Shown here piece by piece: positions 15,273 to 23,054 of a stretch of 26,199 bases of DNA. The DNA comes from CAZXVW01 sp964644025 (GTDB lineage: Bacteria > Acidobacteriota > Terriglobia > Bryobacterales > Bryobacteraceae): positions 1-26,199 of the forward strand of contig CAZXVW010000036.1 in NCBI GenBank assembly GCA_964644025.1. The letters are read 5' to 3'. The notes beneath the pieces were generated by a model. It had not been told where the DNA came from, did not search any database, and saw nothing but the letters and a program-made list of their open reading frames with translations. Position 1 is the first letter of the stretch. Each line of letters begins with the position of its first letter. The position numbers were made by a program, and so were the translations under genes.

Positions 15273-18095
15273 CTATTTGGCCTGGCTGACTTGCGAGGTC
15301 TCGTCCACGTCGATGTCCGCTTGGCCTTTGTCCGCCGTGTTGCCGTCGAACAGGCAGTCTTCGAGCGTGGTCGAGGTATGGTAGTCATTCGATATGGCGC
15401 CGCCGCCGTTACCGGCCGCGTTACGAGTGAAGCGGCAGCCGATGATCTCCAGCAGCGAGTTGTCCTCGTTCGCGATGGCGCCGCCGCGCAGCCGGGCGCG
15501 GTTGCCCGTGAAAGTGCAGTTCCGGAAGACGGGCGCCGTGTGTTCCAGTTGCGAGGCGCGGCTCAGCATGTGCACCGCCCCGCCGTGCCCGTCGCTCCGG
15601 TTGCCGGTGAACCGGCAATCGATGAACTTCGGCCGGGAACCGTAATCGATCTGGATGGCCCCGCCCCGCCACCGGGCGTAGTTGTCCTGGAACGTGCAGC
15701 CGGTCAGTGTGCTCTTCACCCCGACCCGGTCGACGATCGCGCCCCCGTTTTCCGCCGAGTTCTTCGTGAACACGCAATCGCGGAACTCCGGCGTGCCACG
15801 GTCATAGTCGTAGACGGCGCCGCCTTCGATCGCGTGGTTGTCCGTGAAGATGCAATGCACCACCTTCGGCGACAGCCCGGTTGGCGGGCCGAACGGTCCC
15901 CGCTGCGGGCCGGAAACGTAATTCACCATCCCGCCGCCCTTGCCGTGGTAAAGTTCTCCGTCCGCGTTGCCGCCGGTGATGGTGAACCCGTCCAGGATGG
16001 CGCCGTCGGCGCCGATGAGCACGTGGTAGGAGTTGTCGCTGCGCTCGCCCGGTTCGCCGATGTCGCCGCTCAGAATGGTGACATGGGCCTTCCAGTCCCG
16101 CTCGGCGAGCGCTGTTTCAGTGCCCTGGAAGCCGCCGTAAACCGGGATGCCGCTCCGGAGGCGGAACGAAATCCTGCGGTCCGTCGTGGAGGTCGGCTTA
16201 TACGTGCCCGCGGCCACCCAGAGCTTGCCCCGCACCTTTTCGGCGGCCTCGAGCGCCTGCTGGAGATCTTGATAAGCGGTAGCCCACGACTTGCCGTCCC
16301 ACGGGCCCGCCGTGTTGCCGGCGTTCACGTAGATGACCGGGCCAGTAGGTGGCGGAACCGGTCTTGCAGCGGCTGCCGTGGCCCGGGGTTGCCGGCCAGG
16401 CTGCGGCGCTCGAGCTGATGCGGGGCCCGCCGGCGGACGCGCCCGCCCGCCGAAGCCGGTCACCGGCGCGGCGTCCTTGGGCCGGCGCGCAACCTCAGCC
16501 TTCGCCGCGGCTGCCGTCGGCGCATCCTTGCCCATATCCTTGCACGGAGAGCCGGGTTTCAGGCGATAGTCCCCGTGCGCCGGATCCACAAACTGCGGAT
16601 CGGCATCCAGGTTGCCTTCTCCCCGGTATCCTCCCTCCACGCAAGAGTAGGTGACCTTCGGGTTCGACTCATGCCAGTTCACGATCTCGGCGGGGCCGTT
16701 CGGAGCGATGTCGCCCCAGAAGATCGACCGGGTCACAATCGGATTGTTCGACGGGCCGGTGCCCTGGTAGATGGCCGCGCCGAAGTCGGTGGCGCGGTTG
16801 GCGGTGAAGGTGCAGTTGGTGATGGTGGGACAGGAGCCGCCGTCGTTGCCGATGGCGCCGGCCCGGAAAGCAGAGTTCTTCACGAACAGGCAGTTGATAA
16901 TGGCGGGCGAGCAGCCGAAGTCGTTGTACATGCCGCCGCCCTTGCCGCCGGTGGAGTTTTCGATGAACTCACAATCGATGAAGGTGGGATGCGTCCCCAG
17001 ATCGTTGGCCACACCGCCGCCGCGCCCCACCGAGGAGTTTCGGATGAACTTGCAGTTGATCACCATGGGCGCCATGGCGTAAGTGGAACGGGAGCGGGCG
17101 GCTCGATCGCGCGTAATCATGTTGTACATCCCGCCGCCCTTGCCGGCCCGATTGTCCTTGAAAATGCAGTTGCGTACAAGGGGCGCGGCCTGGTAGTTGA
17201 TCATGCCGGCGCCTTGTCCCGGGCTCGGGCCGCGCAGGATGATATCGGGCGATATGTGGATTCGCTGCTGCGCTCCCCCGCCACGCCGGCCGGGCGCGGC
17301 CGCTGGCGGCGGCTGGAAGAAGGCGAGAACCGCGGATTGCTGACCCGTCTCGTACTCATCAGCCGCCGCGGACCAGGCGGCCTGCTGAAACACCGAACGT
17401 GCTCCGAGCTGTCCGAACCGTTGCGGATTGCGGCCCGGACCAGCCCCTCCCGGCCGCCGGCGGGGGGCAGTGACGCCGGGGGCTCCCTGCCCAGGTCCAG
17501 CCTGCCGTCCGCCACCCATGCCGTAGCCGCCGGTCACGGTGAAGCCGTCGATGACGGCGTCGTCGGCTCCCATCACCACGTGGTAGGAGTTGTCGGTCGC
17601 TTCGCCCGGTTTGCCGATGTCGCCACTCAGGATAGTGACGTTCCGGACCCAGTCGCGCTCGCCGCGCCTGGTTTCGGTTCCCTGGAACCCTCCGTAGAGG
17701 GCGACCTTCGGCCGCAATTTGAAGGACGCCGAACGATTCGTGCCCGGCGTGGGCTTGTAGGTGCCGGCAGCCACCCAGACCTCCCCGCCGCCGGCTTTTT
17801 CCGCCGCCTCCAGAGCGTCCTGGACGCTGTTAAACGCGGTGGCCCAGGACTCCCCGTTCCACGGGCCCGTTTCGTTACGCGCGTTGACATAAAAGACCTT
17901 CAGACCGGCACGACCCTGCCGCGCAGCCTCCCGGGCTTGGCTCGCCGCCGGAGAAAGACTCGCCTCGTCCCTCGACCGGCGCCCTCCGTCCGGCTCTCCC
18001 GGACCGCCCGCCCTCGGTTGAGCGGAGAGAAGAAGCCAGGCGCACAGCCCGAACGCCGGCGCCGCCAGTAGCAAACCGCGAATGTTGTTCCTCAT
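15273..18095 (-). CDS. Secreted beta-helix protein with tandem duplicated units
   Basis: A 940-residue protein with signal anchor/peptide LLLAAPAFGLCAWLLLSA. Two copies of one unit follow: 67-515 and 587-940. Each opens with a YVNA...GPW.G.SWATA segment, VAAGTYKPT, LYGGFQGTE/VYGGFQGTE, VTILSGDIG and DGFTVTGG/DGFTITGG, then rungs of the type NCIFKDNRAGKGGGMYN or DCRFTGNRSDGHGGAV. These are polymorphic-outer-membrane-protein-like/parallel beta-helix repeats; a Cys recurs at the same place in most rungs. The first unit closes with DADPQFVDPAHGDYRLKPGSPC. A Pro/Ala/Arg linker (520-585) joins the units, and the first unit carries a 105-residue Gly/Pro/Arg-rich insertion (192-296). Likely extracellular, adhesion or carbohydrate binding. 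No enzyme residues were identified. The start has CGGGA eight bases upstream. Confidence 0.8.
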   Translation of the reverse strand: MRNNIRGLLLAAPAFGLCAWLLLSAQPRAGGPGEPDGGRRSRDEASLSPAASQAREAARQGRAGLKVFYVNARNETGPWNGESWATAFNSVQDALEAAEKAGGGEVWVAAGTYKPTPGTNRSASFKLRPKVALYGGFQGTETRRGERDWVRNVTILSGDIGKPGEATDNSYHVVMGADDAVIDGFTVTGGYGMGGGRQAGPGQGAPGVTAPRRRPGGAGPGRNPQRFGQLGARSVFQQAAWSAAADEYETGQQSAVLAFFQPPPAAAPGRRGGGAQQRIHISPDIILRGPSPGQGAGMINYQAAPLVRNCIFKDNRAGKGGGMYNMITRDRAARSRSTYAMAPMVINCKFIRNSSVGRGGGVANDLGTHPTFIDCEFIENSTGGKGGGMYNDFGCSPAIINCLFVKNSAFRAGAIGNDGGSCPTITNCTFTANRATDFGAAIYQGTGPSNNPIVTRSIFWGDIAPNGPAEIVNWHESNPKVTYSCVEGGYRGEGNLDADPQFVDPAHGDYRLKPGSPCKDMGKDAPTAAAAKAEVARRPKDAAPVTGFGGRARPPAGPASARAPQPGRQPRATAAAARPVPPPTGPVIYVNAGNTAGPWDGKSWATAYQDLQQALEAAEKVRGKLWVAAGTYKPTSTTDRRISFRLRSGIPVYGGFQGTETALAERDWKAHVTILSGDIGEPGERSDNSYHVLIGADGAILDGFTITGGNADGELYHGKGGGMVNYVSGPQRGPFGPPTGLSPKVVHCIFTDNHAIEGGAVYDYDRGTPEFRDCVFTKNSAENGGAIVDRVGVKSTLTGCTFQDNYARWRGGAIQIDYGSRPKFIDCRFTGNRSDGHGGAVHMLSRASQLEHTAPVFRNCTFTGNRARLRGGAIANEDNSLLEIIGCRFTRNAAGNGGGAISNDYHTSTTLEDCLFDGNTADKGQADIDVDETSQVSQAK
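15969..16337 (-). repeat. Internal duplication, copy 2 (unit opening)
   Basis: Encodes residues 587-709 of the duplicated beta-helix protein. It aligns with copy 1 over its whole length with many identical positions, including GPW-G-SWATA, VAAGTYKPT, GGFQGTE, ERDW and VTILSGDIG. Confidence 0.75.
17526..17897 (-). repeat. Internal duplication, copy 1 (unit opening)
   Basis: Encodes residues 67-190 of the same protein; partner of the copy at 15969-16337. The two have diverged clearly at the DNA level, so the duplication is not recent. Confidence 0.75.
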
Positions 18096-18246
18096 GTGAA
18101 TATCCCGAAGAGAAAATAGAATCTCCGGCCCCGGCGGGCACTCGTGTGGCGGGCGCCCGCGGCGACGGCGATCGGATATCTCATTATTACGGACTGACGG
18201 GGCGGCCGCCCGGTAAGGTTACCAAAGCGGCGCATTCTGAACGAGT
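18096..18246. other. Upstream region of the duplicated beta-helix gene
   Basis: Holds the presumed promoter of the minus-strand gene at 18095; a TATTTT box lies about 18 bases before its ATG but no -35 match is clear. An inverted repeat GGTAA-GG-TTACC lies at 18212-18223. Too small to call an operator with confidence. Confidence 0.3.
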
Positions 18247-18442
18247 GTGAACGCGGCCTGCCCGGGAGTAATTGGGCTCGAACCGGTGATCAAGGCGGCC
18301 CGGGTGCTGAAGCGGAACTTTGAGAACATCATCACCTGCCTGCGCTTCCGCTCTGCCCTAAACGCGCTGCCTCCGGCGTCGCGGGGCGCCGCTCCAGCGC
18401 AGGCGCGAACAAGATGCGACCAAGGGGACATTTCTAACGAGG
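18247..18442 (+). mobile_element. Possible insertion-sequence remnant
   Basis: A plus-strand frame encodes GLEPVIKAARVLKRNFENI followed by LRFRSALN, which resembles the tail of ISL3-like transposases (N-x-VIKAAK...RGFRNFEN-type). The usual glycine-rich part is missing and no further transposase sequence is found. About 60 bases after the similarity ends, the sequence GGGGACATTTCTAACGAGG (18424-18442) resembles the outer ends of several insertion-sequence families. The assignment rests on weak similarity seen by eye; chance is a real alternative. Confidence 0.25.
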
Positions 18443-18467
18443 CTTGGCACCGTGTGAAAATTTCCTG

Positions 18468-18495
18468 TTGACAGGCCGTTTTTTTTTTTTACAAT
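18468..18495 (+). promoter_or_regulatory. Near-consensus promoter TTGACA-N16-TACAAT with T12 tract in the spacer
   Basis: TTGACA (18468-18473) is a perfect -35 and TACAAT (18490-18495) differs from the -10 consensus at one base. The 16-base spacer is GGCCG followed by T; the uninterrupted T run covers 18479-18490 (12 bases, the last being part of the -10 box). Expected transcript start is about 18502, leaving a leader of about 109 bases before the gene at 18611. A stem-loop GGGCG...CGCCC with an inner CAGG/CCTG can form in that leader. It should drive the operon 18611-22598. Confidence 0.8.
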
Positions 18496-18610
18496 TCGAC
18501 CGTAAACGGCAGACATAACAATCCGTTCCCTGGGCGGTCAGGTTGGCCTCTCCTGGCGCCCGCCGGCAAGACGGTTGTCGATATTCCTACAGAGATACGG
18601 GAGGTAAGAT

Positions 18611-20065
18611 ATGTTTCGGCCTGTAAAAGGGAAAATCATTTTGGCGGCGAGTCTGTTGGCGATCTCGTCAGGCACGGCAGCCACCATGATCGACGGACCC
18701 AGCCGCCTGCATCCGAACGTCGGCGCGGTCCCGATCGACCAGTACACTGCGAACAACACCGGCCAGTTCGCCAATTGCCCCGCCGATTCCTACCCTAAGG
18801 TCCAGGACTGCTACAAGTCACTGCTGCAGAAGTTCAAGAGCCAAGAAGCCTCGGGCGTCCGGTTCCGTTTCTCGGTCTGGCGGGCCATGGAAAAGGTTGG
18901 AAGCGACTACCAGGTCAAGAGCAGTTGGCTCAACAATCTCGACGCCTTCCTGCAGGACATCAAGAACCAGGGCTACACCTACGTCACGCCCTCGCCCATG
19001 TTCTCCGGTACATTAGGCGAGGGTGAACAGGTGATTGGAGACGCTGAGGTTCTTGATTCCGGTTGCCCTGATAACAAAGGGGCTCTCATTACCCTCACGT
19101 TTTGGCCTACGGCGCCGTTCGGCTGGGACGCCAGTGGTCCTTATGCTGCTGGCTACGATAAATCGTACAACTGTTCTCCAGAGAATCCCATCTTCGTCGG
19201 ATGGGACAACATCTACGAGGTGATCGACGCCCTGCTGGCGAAGGTCGCGGCGAAGGGCCTCGTGGTCTACGAGTTCGACCTGCTGAATGAGATGAACCTG
19301 CACTGGTTCACCGTCGAGGCGAGGTTCATCTACGACAACGTGACGGGCCACTCGGGGGATCGGGACGTTCTCACGAAGGTTCGTAGCCTGATGAGCCAAT
19401 ACGGCTTTTCCCCGGACCGCGTGACCTACTCTGCAGCGACCAGCCGGACATCGTCTCCCGGGGGCGAATGCCTCTCAATCTACGGCGACTCGGCGCGCCT
19501 GATCGCGCTGTCGGAAGTCACTGCAGGAATCAACGGGGGCTTGGTGGGACACGGAATCGGCTGGACAGACAGGGATTCAAGTGCGATGTTCCTGCCGTGC
19601 CGTGCTGGCGAAACCAAGACGATAGATATGGCCCACTTGCCTGTTTATCACACTCAGCCCTCGCTGATCGACGTCCACGATTACTCGTGCCTTCTGGCGA
19701 CGAAGCACGCGTGTGACCTCAGCAAAACCAGCGCCGACACGTATCTGGAGGCGAAAACGGTTTTCACCAGGATCAGGGAGTACAGGACTGCCTACTGCCC
19801 GGGCGGTTGGCACGGCTACAACCCGAACATCTGCAATGCCCAGGTGATTGTCGGCGAGACCCACAGCAACACCAGCAACGGCAACCAGACCTGTGAAGGC
19901 GCTCCTTTGAATTCAGCCGAAGGTGAGGTTCTGGGGTACAACGACAGCACCCTTGCGGGAACGACGACCATCGTCATGCAACCCTGGTACCACGCCGTCG
20001 GCGGTTGCTATCCCTTCGGCAATCCGGTTATCAACCCGCCGTATGATCCCACCCTGCAGGATTGA
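18611..20065 (+). CDS. Exported Cys-rich protein, possible clan-A-like glycoside hydrolase
   Basis: A 484-residue protein with signal peptide (KGKIILAASLLAISSGTAA). I do not recognise a named family. The body alternates helix- and strand-like stretches in a TIM-barrel-like way: RFRFSVWRAME, YTYVTPSPMF, GLVVYEFDLLNEMNLHWF (Glu227), DRVTYSAATS, LIDVHDYSC and QVIVGETHSN (Glu416). An Asn-Glu at the end of one strand and a Glu at the end of a late strand, about 190 residues apart, is the acid/base and nucleophile layout of clan GH-A enzymes; this is inference. At least eleven cysteines, starting at Cys56 and Cys67, suggest disulfides and export. GGGAGG lies six bases before ATG 18611. First gene of a three-gene operon; the next begins 38 bases later. 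Confidence 0.75.
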   Translation: MFRPVKGKIILAASLLAISSGTAATMIDGPSRLHPNVGAVPIDQYTANNTGQFANCPADSYPKVQDCYKSLLQKFKSQEASGVRFRFSVWRAMEKVGSDYQVKSSWLNNLDAFLQDIKNQGYTYVTPSPMFSGTLGEGEQVIGDAEVLDSGCPDNKGALITLTFWPTAPFGWDASGPYAAGYDKSYNCSPENPIFVGWDNIYEVIDALLAKVAAKGLVVYEFDLLNEMNLHWFTVEARFIYDNVTGHSGDRDVLTKVRSLMSQYGFSPDRVTYSAATSRTSSPGGECLSIYGDSARLIALSEVTAGINGGLVGHGIGWTDRDSSAMFLPCRAGETKTIDMAHLPVYHTQPSLIDVHDYSCLLATKHACDLSKTSADTYLEAKTVFTRIREYRTAYCPGGWHGYNPNICNAQVIVGETHSNTSNGNQTCEGAPLNSAEGEVLGYNDSTLAGTTTIVMQPWYHAVGGCYPFGNPVINPPYDPTLQD

Positions 20066-20103
20066 ACGGAGACGGGAAGCAGGGAGAAAATGGAGGTGTA
20101 ATC

Positions 20104-20880
20104 ATGACAAAATCAAAGGGTGTTACGCTGCTGGCTGCCTGGTCCGGCATCCTTTTCCTGGCGCTGGCGGGGCGCCTGATGGCGCAGGGTCCGGTTTCTT
20201 CCGGCGGCTTTTCCGGGATTGTCATGGACGAGGGCGGAAAACCCGTGCCGGGCGCGCGCGTTGTCTATATGAGAATGCCGGAGATGGTTAAAGAAGTGGT
20301 GGGCCGCGAGATCCGGGTGTACCCCGCCGCGGACGAGCCGGCGTTCAGCGCCACGGTGGGCGTGGACGAGCTGGGCCGATTCGGCGTAGAGGGGCTGATC
20401 CCCGGAACCTACTCGATGTGCGCGGCCGGCCCCGTGGGGTTTCTGGATACGTGCCGCTGGTCGGCGCACATTCGCCTGAACCTTGCTGAGGGCGAACGGC
20501 GCGGGGACCTGCTCCTCACCCTGAAGCGAGGGGCCGTGGTGCAGATCTGGGTGGATGATCCGGAGGGACTCGTAGAGATGGGAACCGGCCCCGGGGATTT
20601 CCGGAACCTGATCGTCGGCGTCACCACGCCTTCGGGCGCGTTCTACGGTCCGGAAGCGGTCGAAAAGAACGGGGCGGCGTGGAGGTTCGTCGTGACCATT
20701 CCGTTCGAGGAGCCCTTTCGCCTCTGGGTGTTCAGCCGCCACCTGCGGCTGCGGATGGACGACGGGACCGCCTTGAACATGAAGGGCCGGAACGAGGAGT
20801 TCACCATACACCGCGGCCAGGGCGGGTTGGACTTCCACTTGGCTGTGGCGGGCTTGCTCGAAGAAGGAGCGGCTCCATGA
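20104..20880 (+). CDS. Exported protein with carboxypeptidase-regulatory-like (Ig-like) domain
   Basis: A 258-residue protein with signal peptide (TLLAAWSGILFLALAGRLMAQ). Residues about 34-140 follow the carboxypeptidase-regulatory/CnaB-like pattern: GFSGIVMDEGGKPVPGARVVYMR, then VGVDELGRFGVEGLIPGTYSMCAAG. The remainder is beta-rich without recognisable motifs. Such domains act as structural or binding modules on surface proteins; no enzyme function is visible. GGAGGT precedes ATG 20104 at good spacing, so this start is chosen over the upstream in-frame ATG at 20062, which lies inside the previous gene's 3' end. The stop overlaps the next ATG (ATGA at 20877-20880), showing translational coupling with the TIGR03437 protein. 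Confidence 0.78.
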   Translation: MTKSKGVTLLAAWSGILFLALAGRLMAQGPVSSGGFSGIVMDEGGKPVPGARVVYMRMPEMVKEVVGREIRVYPAADEPAFSATVGVDELGRFGVEGLIPGTYSMCAAGPVGFLDTCRWSAHIRLNLAEGERRGDLLLTLKRGAVVQIWVDDPEGLVEMGTGPGDFRNLIVGVTTPSGAFYGPEAVEKNGAAWRFVVTIPFEEPFRLWVFSRHLRLRMDDGTALNMKGRNEEFTIHRGQGGLDFHLAVAGLLEEGAAP

Positions 20881-22598
20881 CGGGGCGCTGGCTGCTGGCG
20901 GCGGCTCTCGCCCTGCCGCTTTGGGCGCAGGCCCCGCCGGTCATCTATCCCGGCGGGGTCGTGAACGCGGCCCACTATGGGCGTCTGATTGCGATGGGGT
21001 CCATCGTCTCGATTTTCGGCGAGAACCTCGCCCCGCGGACGGCAGCGGCCCAGGGCTTTCCCCTGCCCAAGGAGCTGGCCGGCGTGAAGGTGCGTGTGGG
21101 AGGCTACGCGGACTTTGACTGCCACGAAGAGAAAACGGTCGTCGAGGCGCCGTTGTTCTTCGTTTCGCCGGGCCAGATCAACATGATGTTTCCTTCGGGA
21201 GTATCACCTCCCTTTTACTGTCCGCAATACCTGGAGGTGGAAAATGAGTCCGGCGTCTCCGCCCGGGTTATCTTGGACCCCGACATCACAACGCATGCGC
21301 CGGGGATCTTCACCCTGGACGCCTCCGGCTGCGGTCCGCCGGCGGTGCTGAACGTGGCGCCGGACGGAAGCGTTTCCGTGAATTCACCGGAGAACAGCGC
21401 CGAGCCCGGCGGCATCCTCACGGTGTTCCTAACCGGGATGGGGGTCCACCTGCTGCAGCCCCCTGACGGCGAGCCGATCCCCACCGACCGGCTCTACTCG
21501 CTCGGCGGCACAGGGGCAGTCCTGGGGCGCGAGGGCGTCATCAACTGGCTGTACTTGAGGCCGGGTGAGGGGTGGCCGCTGTTGTTGTTCCGCGGCAAGG
21601 CCCCCGGCACGGTGGGCGTGGACCAGGTGAACTTGAAGCTGCCCGTCATCATGGAGCAGGGCTGCTACGTGCCGTTACGATTGGGAGACCGTTGGGCCAA
21701 AAGCCAGGTGGTCTACGTGAGCGTCCGGGCCGGCGGTGGGAAGTGCCGGGACGAGTTCTCCTCCTTCGGCTTGGTGAAGTGGAACGTGAGGTTCTTCCGC
21801 AGCGGCGGCGCGGCGATGGAGGTTGTCGCCGAATTCCTCCACGGCGTCGGAAACCTGCAGCCTCGCTTCGAAAACCCCGAGAAGTTCTATCCCGATCCCC
21901 TCGGAGGACGCAAACAGTACCAGGACCTGGCTGCCCTACAGGGGGTAGGGCCGGCGGTGGAGTGCCCGGACCCCCGTCCCCGGCTGCTCTTGGATGCCGG
22001 CGTTGTGACCGTCACCGGCCCGGGCCTGCCCGTTGTGGAGTTGACGCGGGAGCAGACGCCCACCGGGCCCCGGTATCGCGGAGAGTGGAGCCTCGAGGAG
22101 TTCCAGCCCGGTCGCTACAGCGTGCAGGCTGCGGGCGGCGGGGGCGTGGGTCCGTTCGAGAGTACGGTCGAGTTGCCGGCGCCGGTGACCCCGGAGTTCG
22201 ATTTCCCGCCCGGCACCGAGATCGACACCTCGAAGCCGATGACGTTCCGTTGGACAGGCGGCGACGAGCGCAGCCGGGTGCTGATCGATTTGGATAGTTA
22301 CCGCCCGGAGCACGACTTCCTTCGGGACCGCTACGTGCTCGTAGCCGAAGACGCGAGGCGGGGCGAGTTGACCTACAATTCCTGGGCTCCCGTGCCGCCG
22401 GTGCGGTGGCTGTTGATGGTCTCTCGCGGCGACCTGCTCCGTTTCGCCCTGCGCCAGCGAACCAGAGACGACTCCACGGTGCAGAAGTTCAACGCCGAGG
22501 GCCTCTCGCTCGGCGGCTGGCAGATGTTCGAATACCGCTGGGTCTGGGACGGCCTCATCCCCGCGCCCTCCGACACGACGCCGCCCGATGTCGGGTAG
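20877..22598 (+). CDS. Exported protein with N-terminal TIGR03437 domain
   Basis: A 573-residue protein with signal peptide (WLLAAALALPLWAQ). The mature N-terminus is a TIGR03437 module: GGVVNAAHYG, MGSIVSIFGENLAP, FPLPKELAGVKVRVGG, APLFFVSPGQINMMFP, HAPGIFTLD and LTVFLTGMGV. That places the module at residues about 20-270, whereas it is usually C-terminal. The remaining 300 residues contain a beta-rich stretch (VVTVTGPGLPVVEL to YSVQAAGGGGVGPFESTVEL) and a third part with FRWTGGDERSRVLIDLD, looking like two Ig-like domains; I do not recognise a family. AAGGAG eight bases upstream of ATG 20877 supports the start. It is the last gene of the 18611 operon. Role unknown, presumably cell surface. 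Confidence 0.82.
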   Translation: MTGRWLLAAALALPLWAQAPPVIYPGGVVNAAHYGRLIAMGSIVSIFGENLAPRTAAAQGFPLPKELAGVKVRVGGYADFDCHEEKTVVEAPLFFVSPGQINMMFPSGVSPPFYCPQYLEVENESGVSARVILDPDITTHAPGIFTLDASGCGPPAVLNVAPDGSVSVNSPENSAEPGGILTVFLTGMGVHLLQPPDGEPIPTDRLYSLGGTGAVLGREGVINWLYLRPGEGWPLLLFRGKAPGTVGVDQVNLKLPVIMEQGCYVPLRLGDRWAKSQVVYVSVRAGGGKCRDEFSSFGLVKWNVRFFRSGGAAMEVVAEFLHGVGNLQPRFENPEKFYPDPLGGRKQYQDLAALQGVGPAVECPDPRPRLLLDAGVVTVTGPGLPVVELTREQTPTGPRYRGEWSLEEFQPGRYSVQAAGGGGVGPFESTVELPAPVTPEFDFPPGTEIDTSKPMTFRWTGGDERSRVLIDLDSYRPEHDFLRDRYVLVAEDARRGELTYNSWAPVPPVRWLLMVSRGDLLRFALRQRTRDDSTVQKFNAEGLSLGGWQMFEYRWVWDGLIPAPSDTTPPDVG

Positions 22599-22961
22599 GC
22601 CTTTGGAGGGAGTGGAGGCCCCTGGGGGACGCAGCCGCTGACCGCCCTGACCGACCGGCCATCCGCTACCAGCACCACCGGCGCTAGCGGGTTGGTGAAC
22701 AGGACGCGGAGCCGCCGTCCTTCCAGCCGGTCCACATCGCGCCGGCTCAAGACGCGGTAGACGAAACCGGTCAGCTTTCCTTGCGGCAGGGGCTTCACGC
22801 GCCGCAGCGCCCTAATGCCGTACAAAGCCCGGTAGAACTCGACCGCCTCGCGGTTCAGCCAGGTGGCGGCCCCCGGCGCCGTGCTCTGGTACGGCCGCCT
22901 CAAACCCCAGGTGGGGAAACCCTTGCGGCATCTGGGAGAAACTGCTGTATGCTCGATTCAT
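22599..22961 (-). pseudogene. Frameshifted minus-strand gene of unknown function
   Basis: ATG at 22961 has AAGGAG nine bases upstream (plus-strand CTCCTT at 22971-22976). The first frame reads MNRAYSSFSQMPQGFPHLGF and ends early at 22812. Removing one G from the G5 run (plus-strand C5 at 22870-22874) joins it to GAGAATWLNREAVEFYRALYG and a well-formed continuation (RVKPLPQGKLTGFVYRVLSRRDVDRL, LRVLFTNPLAPVVLVADGR). The second frame then runs on to 22373 inside the oppositely oriented TIGR03437 gene, so its true end has probably been lost; I stop the feature at 22599. The family is not recognised. Alternatives are a sequencing error, programmed frameshifting, or two unrelated open frames. Confidence 0.5.
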
Positions 22962-23054
22962 GGCGGTGATCTCCTTCGGTGCTGATCCGTTGTCGCGGGA
23001 ACAGGTGCAACCTTCCGGAGCCGCCACTGCCTTATCCTTCAGAAGCTGGTTGGG

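Noticed and set aside
16575..18071. Plus-strand open frame of 498 codons opposite the duplicated beta-helix gene
   Set aside because: Its apparent repeats are the reverse reading of the rungs on the minus strand, which carry the family motifs and signal peptide.
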